Source of the DNA: a virus | IMG/VR virus record: IMGVR_UViG_3300037258_000219 | Coordinates: 1 to 40,559 of that record | Direction: 5' to 3' (one strand) | DNA length: 40,559 bases | Shown: one piece after another, positions 22,302 to 31,085 of the stretch | Numbering within the stretch: the stretch's first letter is position 1 | How the letters are laid out: each line of letters starts with the position of its first letter | Translations under genes and position numbers: made by a program | The notes under the pieces: model-generated | Databases searched by the model: none | What the model saw: only the letters and a program-made list of their open reading frames with translations | Told to the model about the DNA's origin: nothing

Positions 22302-23822
22302 ATGACCGCCCGGCTCAAGCGTGTGGCGCTCTTTGGCGAGGGCATCTACTCGCGCTCGCCGATCGTCACCCGCCAGCGACGGCTGAACTGCTACCTCGAG
22401 GTGCGGCCCGATGGGGACAAGGCAAAGATCGTGCTCTATGGCACCCCCGGCCTGCGGCTGCTGTTCAACGCCTCCCCCGCGCTGAACAATCCCCTGCGCG
22501 GCCTCATCGGCAACCTCACCGCCCTCTATGGGGTGACGGGTAATCAGTTCGGCAGCTACTCCTCCAGCGGAGCTCTGCTGGAGGCCGGATCGATCGGCTC
22601 CACCACGGGCGTGGTGGGCATGGCGCTGAACCCCACCCAGGTGCTGGTGGTCGACGGCTCGGCCGGCTACATCTACTCGGTCAACACCGGGCACGTCACC
22701 CAGATCCCGGCGACCCAGGCCTTCCCGAACGGGGCGAGAAGCGCCTGCTACTGCAACGGCTTTTTTCTGGCCGAAGACCCGGGCACCAATCAGTTCTTCG
22801 TCAGCAACCTCAACGACGGCACGCTGTGGTCGGGCCTGTCCTTCGCCGCCGCGGTGCAGGCGATCGACGGCATCGTGGCGGTGGACACCCTCGGGGGCCT
22901 TGCCGTCATCTTCTCGAGCGGACACTGCGAATTCTGGCAGAACGTGGGCGCCATTCAGGAGCCCTTCCAATACATCACCAACTCCGCCCAGATGTACGGC
23001 CTGGCGGCCGTGAACGGACGCTGCCACGCGGCCAATGCGATCGTGTTTCTCGCCAACACCAACGGCGGGTCCTTCCAGAACTCCTCCGGAGGGCTGCAGA
23101 TCTGCTCGATCGCCGGCTACGCGGTAAAGGTGGTCTCCACCAGCGACATCGACAACATCCTGCAGACGATGGCGCGTACCAGCACCGTGACCGACTGCAC
23201 GGCCTTCTCCTACCAGATCGATCAGCACACCTTCTGCCAGTTCAACTTTCCCACCGCCAACCGCTCGCTGCTGCTGGACATGGCCACCGGCTTCTGGAGC
23301 GAGGCGCAGTCGGGCGTGGCCGCAGGCTACGCCGCTCGCCACCTGGGGAACCTTGCCGCCGGCGCCTACGGCGGGGCCTACGTCGCTGACTACTCCAACG
23401 GCAACGTCTACGCCTTCGACCCGAATGTCTATACCGACAATGGCAACACCATCGTGCGCGAGCTCGTGACGAAGACCGGGGTGGAGGACTTCAACACCTA
23501 CCGTATCAGTCAGATCTACCTGGACATGCGCACGGGCGTGGGCCTGCCCTCACCCGCCGCCCAGGGCTACGCCCCGGTGGTGCAGCTACAGGTGGCGCGC
23601 GACATGCGCGACTTCGGCGCCCCGCGGCTCTTTCAGCTCGGGCAGCAGGGCCAGTACATGCAGCGCGTGCTCTCGCGTCGCTGGGGACGGGCGCGCACCT
23701 CGACGCTGCGCGTCTACATGACGGACCCCGTGCCCTTTGAGATCACGAGCGGGGCGATGCTCACCAGCATGCGCCAGGGCAGGCGCGCCACCGGCCAGGC
23801 CAGCACCTCGAGGTCGGCATGA
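22302..23822 (+). CDS. P22 gp10-like packaged DNA stabilisation protein
   Basis: 506 residues, close to P22 gp10 (472). Most of the protein is predicted to be a beta-propeller-like repeat, with strands such as LVVDGSAGYIYSVN, GGLAVIFSSGHCEFWQ and NGNVYAFDPN. It should form the tail hub below the gp4-like connector and help retain packaged DNA. The start at ATG 22302 follows the gp4-like stop by three bases, and the end overlaps the next gene as ATGA. The assignment rests on order, size and strand pattern. Confidence 0.82.
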   Translation: MTARLKRVALFGEGIYSRSPIVTRQRRLNCYLEVRPDGDKAKIVLYGTPGLRLLFNASPALNNPLRGLIGNLTALYGVTGNQFGSYSSSGALLEAGSIGSTTGVVGMALNPTQVLVVDGSAGYIYSVNTGHVTQIPATQAFPNGARSACYCNGFFLAEDPGTNQFFVSNLNDGTLWSGLSFAAAVQAIDGIVAVDTLGGLAVIFSSGHCEFWQNVGAIQEPFQYITNSAQMYGLAAVNGRCHAANAIVFLANTNGGSFQNSSGGLQICSIAGYAVKVVSTSDIDNILQTMARTSTVTDCTAFSYQIDQHTFCQFNFPTANRSLLLDMATGFWSEAQSGVAAGYAARHLGNLAAGAYGGAYVADYSNGNVYAFDPNVYTDNGNTIVRELVTKTGVEDFNTYRISQIYLDMRTGVGLPSPAAQGYAPVVQLQVARDMRDFGAPRLFQLGQQGQYMQRVLSRRWGRARTSTLRVYMTDPVPFEITSGAMLTSMRQGRRATGQASTSRSA

Positions 23823-24064
23823 CAACGCCGCTCGGGGGGCTCCCACAACTGCCGGCCACGGCCAGCGCCGCCTGGTCGGGCTGGTTCTCGCTGGCGCAGC
23901 AGATCCTGCAGGCGACGAGCTCCTCGGGACCCACCACCGCCCGGCCCACCACCAATTTGTACGTGGGTCAGTTTTATTTCGACACGACCCTGGGATTTCC
24001 GGTGTGGTGCTCGGCCCCGGGGAGCTCGCCCACCTGGGTGAACTCCCAAGGGATGGTCTCGTGA
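23819..24064 (+). CDS. Small tail-associated protein
   Basis: An 81-residue protein with a WxxW-type small domain at its end (NLYVGQFYFDTTLGFPVWCS, then PTWVN). This short domain recurs in phage tail genes, often beside hub and fibre genes, and may act as an adaptor. ATG 23819 overlaps the previous stop. Its stop overlaps the next gene's GTG. Confidence 0.7.
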   Translation: MTTPLGGLPQLPATASAAWSGWFSLAQQILQATSSSGPTTARPTTNLYVGQFYFDTTLGFPVWCSAPGSSPTWVNSQGMVS

Positions 24065-24675
24065 GGCACTTCCTGTGCATGGGGCGGGGCGTGAACGTGC
24101 TGCCGCTCGCCTGCGAGATCCTGCGCCAGGGGCAGCTGTGGCGAGAGGACACGTACCTGCGCGACTACCCGCAAGGACCCTTCCGCGACGTGGAGACGAT
24201 CTTTCTGCGCTTCCCGCCGGCGAGCGTGAGCGAGCTCGAGAGGAGCACCAGAGATCAGCACGAGTGTGTGTGGATGGACGGGGCGATCCATCTGCCAGCC
24301 GCCCGGCCGCTGATCTTCGCGCTGATGCAGCAGGTCGCCGGAGAGCGCCTGGGGCGCGTCATGCTCAACAAGATCCGGCCAGGCGGGCGCATCTACCCGC
24401 ACGCCGACACTCCGGCCCACGTGAAGTACTACTCGCGCTTCCACTACGTGGTGATGAGCTCGCCCGGGGTGAGCTTTCGCTGCGATGACGAAACCGCCCC
24501 GATGCAGGCCGGGGACCTGTGGTGGTTCAACAACGCGCTCGAGCACGAGGTGGTGAACAACTCCGCCCAGGAGAGGATCCACCTGATCATCGACATTCGC
24601 TGCGCGCAATTCGCCTTCAAGGCGGCCACCCCGACCAGCGCTCCGGAGCCGGATGGGGAGATTCAGGCGCCATGA
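24061..24675 (+). CDS. AspH-type 2-oxoglutarate/Fe(II) hydroxylase
   Basis: 204 residues from GTG 24061 (GTGA overlap). The double-stranded beta-helix core shows IYPHADTPAH with iron ligands H114 and D116, the distal H162 in LEHEVVNN and R172 (ERIHLIID) for the 2-oxoglutarate carboxylate. This fits the aspartyl/asparaginyl beta-hydroxylase family, which hydroxylates Asp/Asn in protein domains or small molecules. No second domain is present, so the substrate is recognised within this fold. It lies between tail and ejection genes and overlaps the GNAT gene by ATGA. A virion-protein substrate is inference. Confidence 0.86.
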   Translation: MRHFLCMGRGVNVLPLACEILRQGQLWREDTYLRDYPQGPFRDVETIFLRFPPASVSELERSTRDQHECVWMDGAIHLPAARPLIFALMQQVAGERLGRVMLNKIRPGGRIYPHADTPAHVKYYSRFHYVVMSSPGVSFRCDDETAPMQAGDLWWFNNALEHEVVNNSAQERIHLIIDIRCAQFAFKAATPTSAPEPDGEIQAP

Positions 24676-25154
24676 TCAGCGCCCACATCGAACGCCTGCA
24701 CGACTGCCTGGAGGAGTTGAAGCCCCTGTTCGCCCCTCACTGGCGCGAGCTCGCACTGAACCAGGACAGGGTGGCGCTCGACCCGCAGTATGAGCTCTAC
24801 CTGCAACGCGAGGCCGCCGGGGAGGTGCTGTGCGCGACGCTGCGCGAGCGCGGTGCGCTGATCGCCTACTTCGTGGGCTTCGTCGCCCCGGGCATGCACT
24901 ACCGCTCGTGCCTGACGCTCACGATGGACATCTTCTGGGTGCACCCGGAGCAGCGCGCGAGCGACTCGCTCTCCTCGGTCGAGGAGGAGCTGCTGTGGAT
25001 CCAGCTCTTCGAGTGCGTGCTCGAGGAGGCCAAGCGCCGGGGCGTCAAGCGCACCTTTTTCGGCAGCAAGGTGCACCAGGACGCCGGTCCCATCTTCGAG
25101 CGCATGGGCATGGTGCCCGTCGATGTGTACTACAGCGGCTGGCTGGGAGACTGA
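24672..25154 (+). CDS. GNAT-family N-acetyltransferase
   Basis: 160 residues from ATG 24672 (ATGA overlap). The segment RGALIAYFVGFVAPGMHYRS forms the strand pair at the substrate cleft, and LTMDIFWVHPEQRASDSLSS carries strand 4 and the acetyl-CoA-binding turn, followed by a helix (ECVLEEAKRRGVKRTFFGS). Close relatives occur in phages beside ejection and tail genes. Acetyl-CoA is the expected donor; the acceptor is unknown. Pairing with the AspH-type gene suggests sequential modification of one target. Confidence 0.85.
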   Translation: MISAHIERLHDCLEELKPLFAPHWRELALNQDRVALDPQYELYLQREAAGEVLCATLRERGALIAYFVGFVAPGMHYRSCLTLTMDIFWVHPEQRASDSLSSVEEELLWIQLFECVLEEAKRRGVKRTFFGSKVHQDAGPIFERMGMVPVDVYYSGWLGD

Positions 25155-25155
25155 C

Positions 25156-25815
25156 ATGGTAGCGGCAGCAATTGTCGGGGTAGGGCTCGCCGGCGCGGTG
25201 GGCAGCGGCATCGCAGGCTCTGAGGCCGCCGGTGCCACCACGAGTGCCACCAACGCGGCGGTGGGTGAGCAGAACGCAGCGCTGCAGCAGCAGGCGCAGC
25301 TTGCCGCCCCGTACACCGGGGTGGGCCAGGCGGCGATCCCCGGCTACGAGAACCTGCTCGGCATCGGCTCTCAGGGCTCGGCCGGCATCATGCAGGCGCT
25401 CCAGCAGACCCCCGGCTACCAGTTCGCGCTGTCCCAGGGTGAGACCGGCATCAAGAACGCCGCGAGCGCCCAGGGCGGCATCAGCGGCAACACGCTCGCG
25501 GCGCTGGATCAGTACAACCAGGGAGAAGCGAGCCAGACCTACCAGCAGAATGTCGGGGACATCCAGGGCGCGGTGGGCATCGGCCAGGCGGCCGCGGCCG
25601 GACAGGCCTCGAATATCGGCACCGCCGCCGGCAACATCTCGGGCCTGGTGGAGAACCAGGGCCAGACCACCGCGGGGATCGACGCCAACACGGTGGCCGG
25701 ACTTACCCAGTCGCTCGGGGGCATCGGGCAGAACTACGTGACGATGAACGCGCTCAACGCGCTGAACTCCCAAGCGCAGCTCTCCCCGGTCAACGTCACC
25801 GCCCAGTACATGTGA
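25156..25815 (+). CDS. Ejection protein (P22 gp7-like)
   Basis: 219 residues from ATG 25156. The first 40 residues are hydrophobic, Gly/Ala-rich (VAAAIVGVGLAGAVGSGIAG), like membrane-active or pilot-protein segments. Then come Gln/Ala/Gly-rich helices, including QTPGYQFALSQGETGIKNAA and GNTLAALDQYNQ, which recur in gp7-type DNA transfer proteins. It begins a three-gene ejection block and should be delivered into the host envelope during DNA entry. Confidence 0.74.
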   Translation: MVAAAIVGVGLAGAVGSGIAGSEAAGATTSATNAAVGEQNAALQQQAQLAAPYTGVGQAAIPGYENLLGIGSQGSAGIMQALQQTPGYQFALSQGETGIKNAASAQGGISGNTLAALDQYNQGEASQTYQQNVGDIQGAVGIGQAAAAGQASNIGTAAGNISGLVENQGQTTAGIDANTVAGLTQSLGGIGQNYVTMNALNALNSQAQLSPVNVTAQYM

Positions 25816-25824
25816 GGCGCCGCC

Positions 25825-27393
25825 ATGGCCGACTTTGACCCCTCCGTCATCTCCTCGATCCCGAGCCGGGTGGGCGACCCGACCGAGAGCTACGAGAAGG
25901 CGCTGAACATCAAGGACATGCTCGATCGCAACCAACTGCAGGACCTGCAGGTGGGCGAGGCCAAGAGGAGCGCCAACGAGAGCGAGCAGGCGCGCCAGAT
26001 CCTGCAACGCTCGGACTACTCGACCCCGCAGGGGGTGGCGAGCACCGCCGCGAAGCTCAATCGCGTCTCGCCCTCCGCGGCGATGGATCTGATGAAGTTC
26101 GGCCAGCAGTACCAGAGCGGGCAGGTCCAGCAGCAGATCGATCAGCTGCAGCTGCTCGACCAGCGCCAGGGAATGATCGTCTCGGCCATCGACCCGATCG
26201 TGAGCCAGGCGCGCCAGATGAAGCAGAGCGGCGCGAGCGACCTGGACATCAAGGCGTACATCACCCAGCAGATGCCAGGGGCCCTGCAGCAGCTGCGCTC
26301 GCTGCAGCTGCCCGACGGCAAGCCCGCGCTGCCCGACGATCAGCTGCAGATGGTGAGCCAGGTGCCGGGGGGCTACAGCCTGCCCACGCTCGAGACCTGG
26401 GAGAGCCGCAGCAAGGCCGGCCAGGCGGCGATCAAACAGCGCCTGGACCAGTTCAAGGCCGACACGGCCGCGAAGGCCGAGACGGTGCGCGAGCGCCAGG
26501 CCGACACTCAGCAGGCCGGGGAGCTCGAGCGCGAGAAGCACGATCGGGCAAGTGAATGGCTCAGCCGCTACAAGATCGACAACAGCCAGTTCACCCCCGA
26601 CCAGCAGGGCATGCTCGCCGCGCTCGCCGACAAGAACGTGAATCTGCCGGCGGGCATGAGGAGCCAGGCGCAGATCCGCGCCACGCTCGACGGGCTGCGC
26701 GCGCGCCACCCGGACGAGAGCGCCGATCAGATCGCGGACGACATCGTGTCGGGCAAGCTGAAGCTCACCGCCGAGACGCGCGGCGCGCAGACCGCCGGCA
26801 ACCAGATCGGCAAGGTGGCCCTCGCCGCCAATGAGCTGGACACCTTCGGCGACCAGGTCATGACCGCATCGCGCAACCTGCCGAGGAACCTGCCGGTGGG
26901 CCTGACGCTGCGCGGGCTCATGCAGATGGGCGAGAAGCAGGCCTCCAACACGGGCCTGCTGACGCTGCGCCTGAAACTGCAGGCGCTGAACAACGCCTAC
27001 GACCAGCTCGCCAGCCGCGGTGGCACCGATGCGGAGAAGCGCGGGCACATCGCCTCACTGTTCGATGCCCGCCTGACCGACCAGGCGATCCAGGCGCTGG
27101 TGCTCGGCGTGAAGCAGGAGGCCGAGGGCGCCCGCCAGGCGGCCAACCGCACGGTGGGTGAGGTCTCGGGCACCGCCATTCCCGGCGCAGCCATCCCCGG
27201 TGCGGGCGGTACCCCTGGCAATGTTCCCGCCGGAGCGGGAGCTTCTGCGGCGCAGACTCCCCCTGTCGCTGCCGGTGCCCCCGCTCCGACGCCAGCCGCG
27301 GCCATGCCAGCCGGCGGCGCTGCTCTACAGCCGGGACAGACCTACCGTCACGCCTCGGGTGCGACCGTCGAGATCCTGCCGGACGGGCAATAG
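25825..27393 (+). CDS. Ejection / internal virion protein
   Basis: 522 residues, Gln/Ala-rich and helical throughout, as expected for P22 gp20-like internal proteins. The N-terminus begins DPSVISSIPSRVGDPTESY. The region 135-430 contains long amphipathic helices, and the final 60 residues are Pro/Ala/Gly-rich linker. It has no enzymatic motif. It is flanked by gp7-like and gp16-like genes and abuts the next gene's start exactly (TAG then ATG). Assignment rests on order and composition. Confidence 0.7.
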   Translation: MADFDPSVISSIPSRVGDPTESYEKALNIKDMLDRNQLQDLQVGEAKRSANESEQARQILQRSDYSTPQGVASTAAKLNRVSPSAAMDLMKFGQQYQSGQVQQQIDQLQLLDQRQGMIVSAIDPIVSQARQMKQSGASDLDIKAYITQQMPGALQQLRSLQLPDGKPALPDDQLQMVSQVPGGYSLPTLETWESRSKAGQAAIKQRLDQFKADTAAKAETVRERQADTQQAGELEREKHDRASEWLSRYKIDNSQFTPDQQGMLAALADKNVNLPAGMRSQAQIRATLDGLRARHPDESADQIADDIVSGKLKLTAETRGAQTAGNQIGKVALAANELDTFGDQVMTASRNLPRNLPVGLTLRGLMQMGEKQASNTGLLTLRLKLQALNNAYDQLASRGGTDAEKRGHIASLFDARLTDQAIQALVLGVKQEAEGARQAANRTVGEVSGTAIPGAAIPGAGGTPGNVPAGAGASAAQTPPVAAGAPAPTPAAAMPAGGAALQPGQTYRHASGATVEILPDGQ

Positions 27394-29754
27394 ATGCCCG
27401 CCGCGCTCGTCACGCTCCCCGATGGCCAACGCGCCCGGGTGACCTTCACCGACCCCGCGCAGCTCAACGCCACGGTGACGGACCTCGCGAAGCAGCACCC
27501 GAGCAAGCAGCAGCGCGAGCAGCAGTGGCAGGCGAACGATCCGCTGCACAAGCTGGGCGAGAACGCCACCGGGGCGATCGCAGAGCCCGCGGTGCAGGCC
27601 GTCAGCGGCCTGGCCGGCCAGGCGGCCGGGGGCCTGCGCGGCATTTACGACCTTGCCACGGGCAAGGGCGCGGACAAGGCCACGGCCGATATTCAATCGA
27701 CCGAGCAGGCACTGACCTACCAGCCGCGCACCGCCGCGGGTAAGGCCGTCAGCCACGTGATCCAGGCCCCCTTCACCCTGCTCGCCCGGGGCGCCGATGC
27801 GGCCGGCGGGGCGGCGGCGCGTGGCACCACCGCGGGCCTGCGCGACCTGGGCGTCTCGGACGACACCGCCATCAAGGCCGGCGCCGGAGTCGGCGCGGCG
27901 GTCTCCACCGGCATCCAGGCCGCCCCTGCCGCGCTCATCCCGGCCGCGCGCGGGGTCACGAACCTGGTGCGCGGCGCCCGGGTGCCCCCCGCGGCCGCGG
28001 CCGAGGCCATGACGGCCACGGGTGCCCCGCGTGCGGCCCCCTCCACGGTCGGGGAGGAGGTTCCACAGGGAACATCGCCACCACCCTCCCAAACCGCACC
28101 AGGAGCCCCAGGCGCGGCGCAGCCGCCACCTGCCGGCCGTCCTACCCCCGAAACCCCGCAAACCGCGAGGGCGCAGTCCTATGCCCGCCGCATTGGCCTT
28201 GATTGGGCTCGTCTGGGCGCTGGTACACGCAAGGCGCTCGAGAGCATCGCGCAGGACGCCGGTGCGCTCGAGCGTCTCAACCCCGAGGCGGTCAAGCGCC
28301 AGGCCCACCTCGAGGCCCTGCGCGTCCCGGTGCGCGCCACCCGGGGACAGCTCGAGCGCGACCCCGTCCAGCTACGCCGAGAAGCGCTCGCATCGAACAC
28401 GACTGAAGGTCAGCCCATCCGGGACACGGACGTGGCAGCAAACCGAGACGTTCAAGCGAACCTGGAAGTCCTGCGCGGCCGACTCGCCGGTCGACGAGGC
28501 AGCTACCAGGAGCCGCTGACCCCCGGTGGGGAGGAGATCCCGGGCGCCGTGCGGGCCCCGACCAAGGCACCTACTCAGGTCGGGGAAGCCGCGCAGAGCG
28601 CGGTGCGCGAGAAGGCGAAGTGGTCGAAGAAGGGCTACCAGGCGCTCTACAAGCTCGCCCGCGAAACCGAGCCGGACGCGAAGGCGCCGATCGCCCCGGT
28701 CAGCTCGCTCCTGGAGAGCAATCCCGAGATCCAGCACCTCGGCTGGGTACAGGGCTGGCTGTCCAAGGCGAGAAGCGTGCTGAAGCCCAACGAGGCCGGC
28801 GAGACACCCGAGCTCACCGACGTCACGCTCAACGAGCTGCACGACCTGCGCAGCAAGGCCAACGACATCGCGCGCACCGGCGGCAAGGAAGGCTACTACG
28901 CCGGCCAGGTGGTCAAGGCCGTCGATGAGTCGATGGAGCACGTGCCCGAGGGTGCCGCCGCCTGGAAGCGTGCCAACGCGGCCTTCAAGGCCCACAAGCA
29001 GGAATTCGGCGAGCAGGGGCTGGTGGCGAAGCTCGCCAACCAGAAAAAGGGCAGCGCCGCTGACCGGCAGCTCGCCACCGAGAAGACCTGGAAGCAGGTG
29101 GCGACGGGGCCCGTCGAGAGCATCCGACAGCTCAAGCGCACGCTGATCAAGGGCGGCACCCCGCAGCTGCGCCGCCAGGGCGCACTCGCCTGGCGGGACC
29201 TGCGCGCCGAGACCGTCAACCGCATCCTCGAGGACGCTCGCAACGTCACCGGCGCGGACGAGACCGAGAGGAACGTGCTGACCGAGGCGGCGCTGCGCAG
29301 GAGCATCAACCGCATCCCGCGCGAGAACCTCGAGGAGCTCATCGGCAAGGGGGCGACGCGCGAGCTGCTCGACATCGTGCGCGCGCGGCGCATCACCACG
29401 AGGAGCCCGGTGGGCGGGCGCACCACGCAGTCCGGCACCGTGCCCAACGCGCTGGTGCTCGCCGAGAAGGTGCTCGGGCACATCCCGGGCGGGCGCTACG
29501 TGCTCGGGGCCAAGCACCTGGCGAAGGACCTGGGCGAGCGCGCCGAGCAGGCCCGCGCGGCCCGTACCGCGAACATCACCCCGCTCGAGCAGGCCGTGCA
29601 GGACGTGCAGAGGAGCCGGCCGAACTATGCCCGCGAGCAGCGCGCAGCGCGGCGCGCTGCCGCCTACGGGCAGCTCGAGCAGCTCGGGCCCACGCTGCCG
29701 GCCGCCCCGACGATCGGTCAGGCGCTGAACGTGCCGCGTCCTCCTCAGCCGTGA
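27394..29754 (+). CDS. Large ejection protein (P22 gp16-like position)
   Basis: 786 residues. The first 50 form a small beta domain (LVTLPDGQRARVTFTD), which is shared in style with a short domain at the end of the preceding protein (YRHASGATVEILPDGQ). A Gly/Ala-rich hydrophobic region (about 60-200) could cross the envelope, and long charged helices fill 270-770. I see no peptidoglycan-hydrolase motif. The likely role is transfer of DNA into the cell, with the protein leaving the virion. Confidence 0.72.
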   Translation: MPAALVTLPDGQRARVTFTDPAQLNATVTDLAKQHPSKQQREQQWQANDPLHKLGENATGAIAEPAVQAVSGLAGQAAGGLRGIYDLATGKGADKATADIQSTEQALTYQPRTAAGKAVSHVIQAPFTLLARGADAAGGAAARGTTAGLRDLGVSDDTAIKAGAGVGAAVSTGIQAAPAALIPAARGVTNLVRGARVPPAAAAEAMTATGAPRAAPSTVGEEVPQGTSPPPSQTAPGAPGAAQPPPAGRPTPETPQTARAQSYARRIGLDWARLGAGTRKALESIAQDAGALERLNPEAVKRQAHLEALRVPVRATRGQLERDPVQLRREALASNTTEGQPIRDTDVAANRDVQANLEVLRGRLAGRRGSYQEPLTPGGEEIPGAVRAPTKAPTQVGEAAQSAVREKAKWSKKGYQALYKLARETEPDAKAPIAPVSSLLESNPEIQHLGWVQGWLSKARSVLKPNEAGETPELTDVTLNELHDLRSKANDIARTGGKEGYYAGQVVKAVDESMEHVPEGAAAWKRANAAFKAHKQEFGEQGLVAKLANQKKGSAADRQLATEKTWKQVATGPVESIRQLKRTLIKGGTPQLRRQGALAWRDLRAETVNRILEDARNVTGADETERNVLTEAALRRSINRIPRENLEELIGKGATRELLDIVRARRITTRSPVGGRTTQSGTVPNALVLAEKVLGHIPGGRYVLGAKHLAKDLGERAEQARAARTANITPLEQAVQDVQRSRPNYAREQRAARRAAAYGQLEQLGPTLPAAPTIGQALNVPRPPQP

Positions 29755-31073
29755 AGCTTCTCATCGTGAACATGGACACCGTGGGCGAGGGCCTCGCCTT
29801 TGCGCTGCGCGCCGCCAAGGCCGAGCACGACGTGCGCATCTGGTTTGCGAAGGGCTCCCCGGCCGAGCTCGGCGCAGGCTTCAAGCAAATCAAGATCGTC
29901 GAGCAATGGCTCGCAAGCGCTCGCTGGGCGGATCTGATCGTGCCCACCGGCAATCACCTGTACCTGCCGAAGCTCCAACAGCTGCGCCGCGCAGGCATGC
30001 ATGTGTTCGGTCCCTCGATCGAGAGCGCGAAGCTCGAGATCAAGCGCGCCTTCGGGATGCAGTTCTTCCAGGCCCACGGGATCGAGGTGCCGGAGTTCAA
30101 GGAGTTCAAGACGCTCGCCGACGCCGAGGCGCACGTCTACCAGACCGAGCGCGCCTACGTGTTCAAGACGCTGGGGGACGAGGATGACAAGAGCCTGTCG
30201 TACGTGGGGAAAACACCTGCCGATCTCATCGCACGGCTGCAGCGCTGGCAGCGGATGGATCTGGGTGCAAAAGGTCCATTCATGCTGCAGGAGAAGGTCG
30301 ACGGCGTGGAAGTGGGCGTCTCGCGCTGGATGGGAGAGGCGGGCTTCGTCGGTCCCTATAACGAGAACTTCGAATTCAAGAAGCTGATGTCCGGCAACGC
30401 AGGACCCAACTGCGGGGAGGCCGGCACGGTGATGAAGTACGTCGAGGACTCAAAGCTCGGCAAGAGCGTGCTCGCCCCGCTCGAGCAGAGCCTGGTGAAG
30501 CTCGGGCACCTGGGCGACATCGACGTGAACTGCATCATCGATGAGGCGGGCCGCGCCTGGCCGCTGGAATTCACCATGCGCCTGGGCTGGCCCGCCTTCA
30601 ATATTCAACTCGCCACCACCGCGGGGGACCCGGTGCAGTGGATGCTCGACGCCTGCGAGGGCAAGGACACGCTCAAGGTGCGCTGGTCGACCGCCTGCGG
30701 GGTGGTGATCGCACAGCCCTCCTACCCGTTTCACGCCAAGCCCCCCGAGGAGCTCGTGGACGTGCCGATCTACGGGGTGAGCCCCGAGAACGAGAACTAC
30801 CTCTACCCGCAGGCCGTGAAGCGAGCGGTGCTGCCGGACATGAAGGACGGCAAGCTCACCGAGCGCGATATCTGGGCGAGCGCCGGGGACTACCTGCTGG
30901 TCGTGACCGGCACCGGCAAGACGGTGCGCCAGGCGGCCACCCGCGCCTACGACACGCTGCACGACATCTATGTGCCGGACATGATCTACCGCGACGACAT
31001 CGGCGAGAAGCTCGAGGAGGAGCTGCCGAAGCTCCACGAGCACGGTTACGCGCAAGAGTTCGAGTACGAGTGA
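29751..31073 (+). CDS. PurD-like ATP-grasp ligase
   Basis: 440 residues from GTG 29751 (GTGA overlap). The fold follows glycinamide-ribonucleotide synthetase: an N-terminal Rossmann-like part (LLIVNMDTVGEGLAFALR, PTGNHLYLPKL), FGPSIESAKLEIKRAF at the ATP-grasp entry, FMLQEKVDGVEVGV, a GPNCGEAGT turn resembling PurD GPNTGGMG, and the Mg-binding PLEFTMRLGWP. PurD joins phosphoribosylamine and glycine, but here several typical PurD residues differ and the gene lies among tail genes. Ligation of an amino acid to a virion protein, sugar or base is therefore also possible. No other purine genes are present. Confidence 0.82.
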   Translation: MKLLIVNMDTVGEGLAFALRAAKAEHDVRIWFAKGSPAELGAGFKQIKIVEQWLASARWADLIVPTGNHLYLPKLQQLRRAGMHVFGPSIESAKLEIKRAFGMQFFQAHGIEVPEFKEFKTLADAEAHVYQTERAYVFKTLGDEDDKSLSYVGKTPADLIARLQRWQRMDLGAKGPFMLQEKVDGVEVGVSRWMGEAGFVGPYNENFEFKKLMSGNAGPNCGEAGTVMKYVEDSKLGKSVLAPLEQSLVKLGHLGDIDVNCIIDEAGRAWPLEFTMRLGWPAFNIQLATTAGDPVQWMLDACEGKDTLKVRWSTACGVVIAQPSYPFHAKPPEELVDVPIYGVSPENENYLYPQAVKRAVLPDMKDGKLTERDIWASAGDYLLVVTGTGKTVRQAATRAYDTLHDIYVPDMIYRDDIGEKLEEELPKLHEHGYAQEFEYE

Positions 31074-31085
31074 GGAGCTGAACCG

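Noticed and set aside
21237-23342. 701-codon minus-strand frame opposite the connector and hub genes
   Set aside because: It is a shadow of GC-rich coding sequence and has no motif, while the plus strand has two well-placed virion genes.
25045-27048. 667-codon minus-strand frame opposite the ejection genes
   Set aside because: Leu/Ala/Arg/His-rich shadow frame without recognisable domains.
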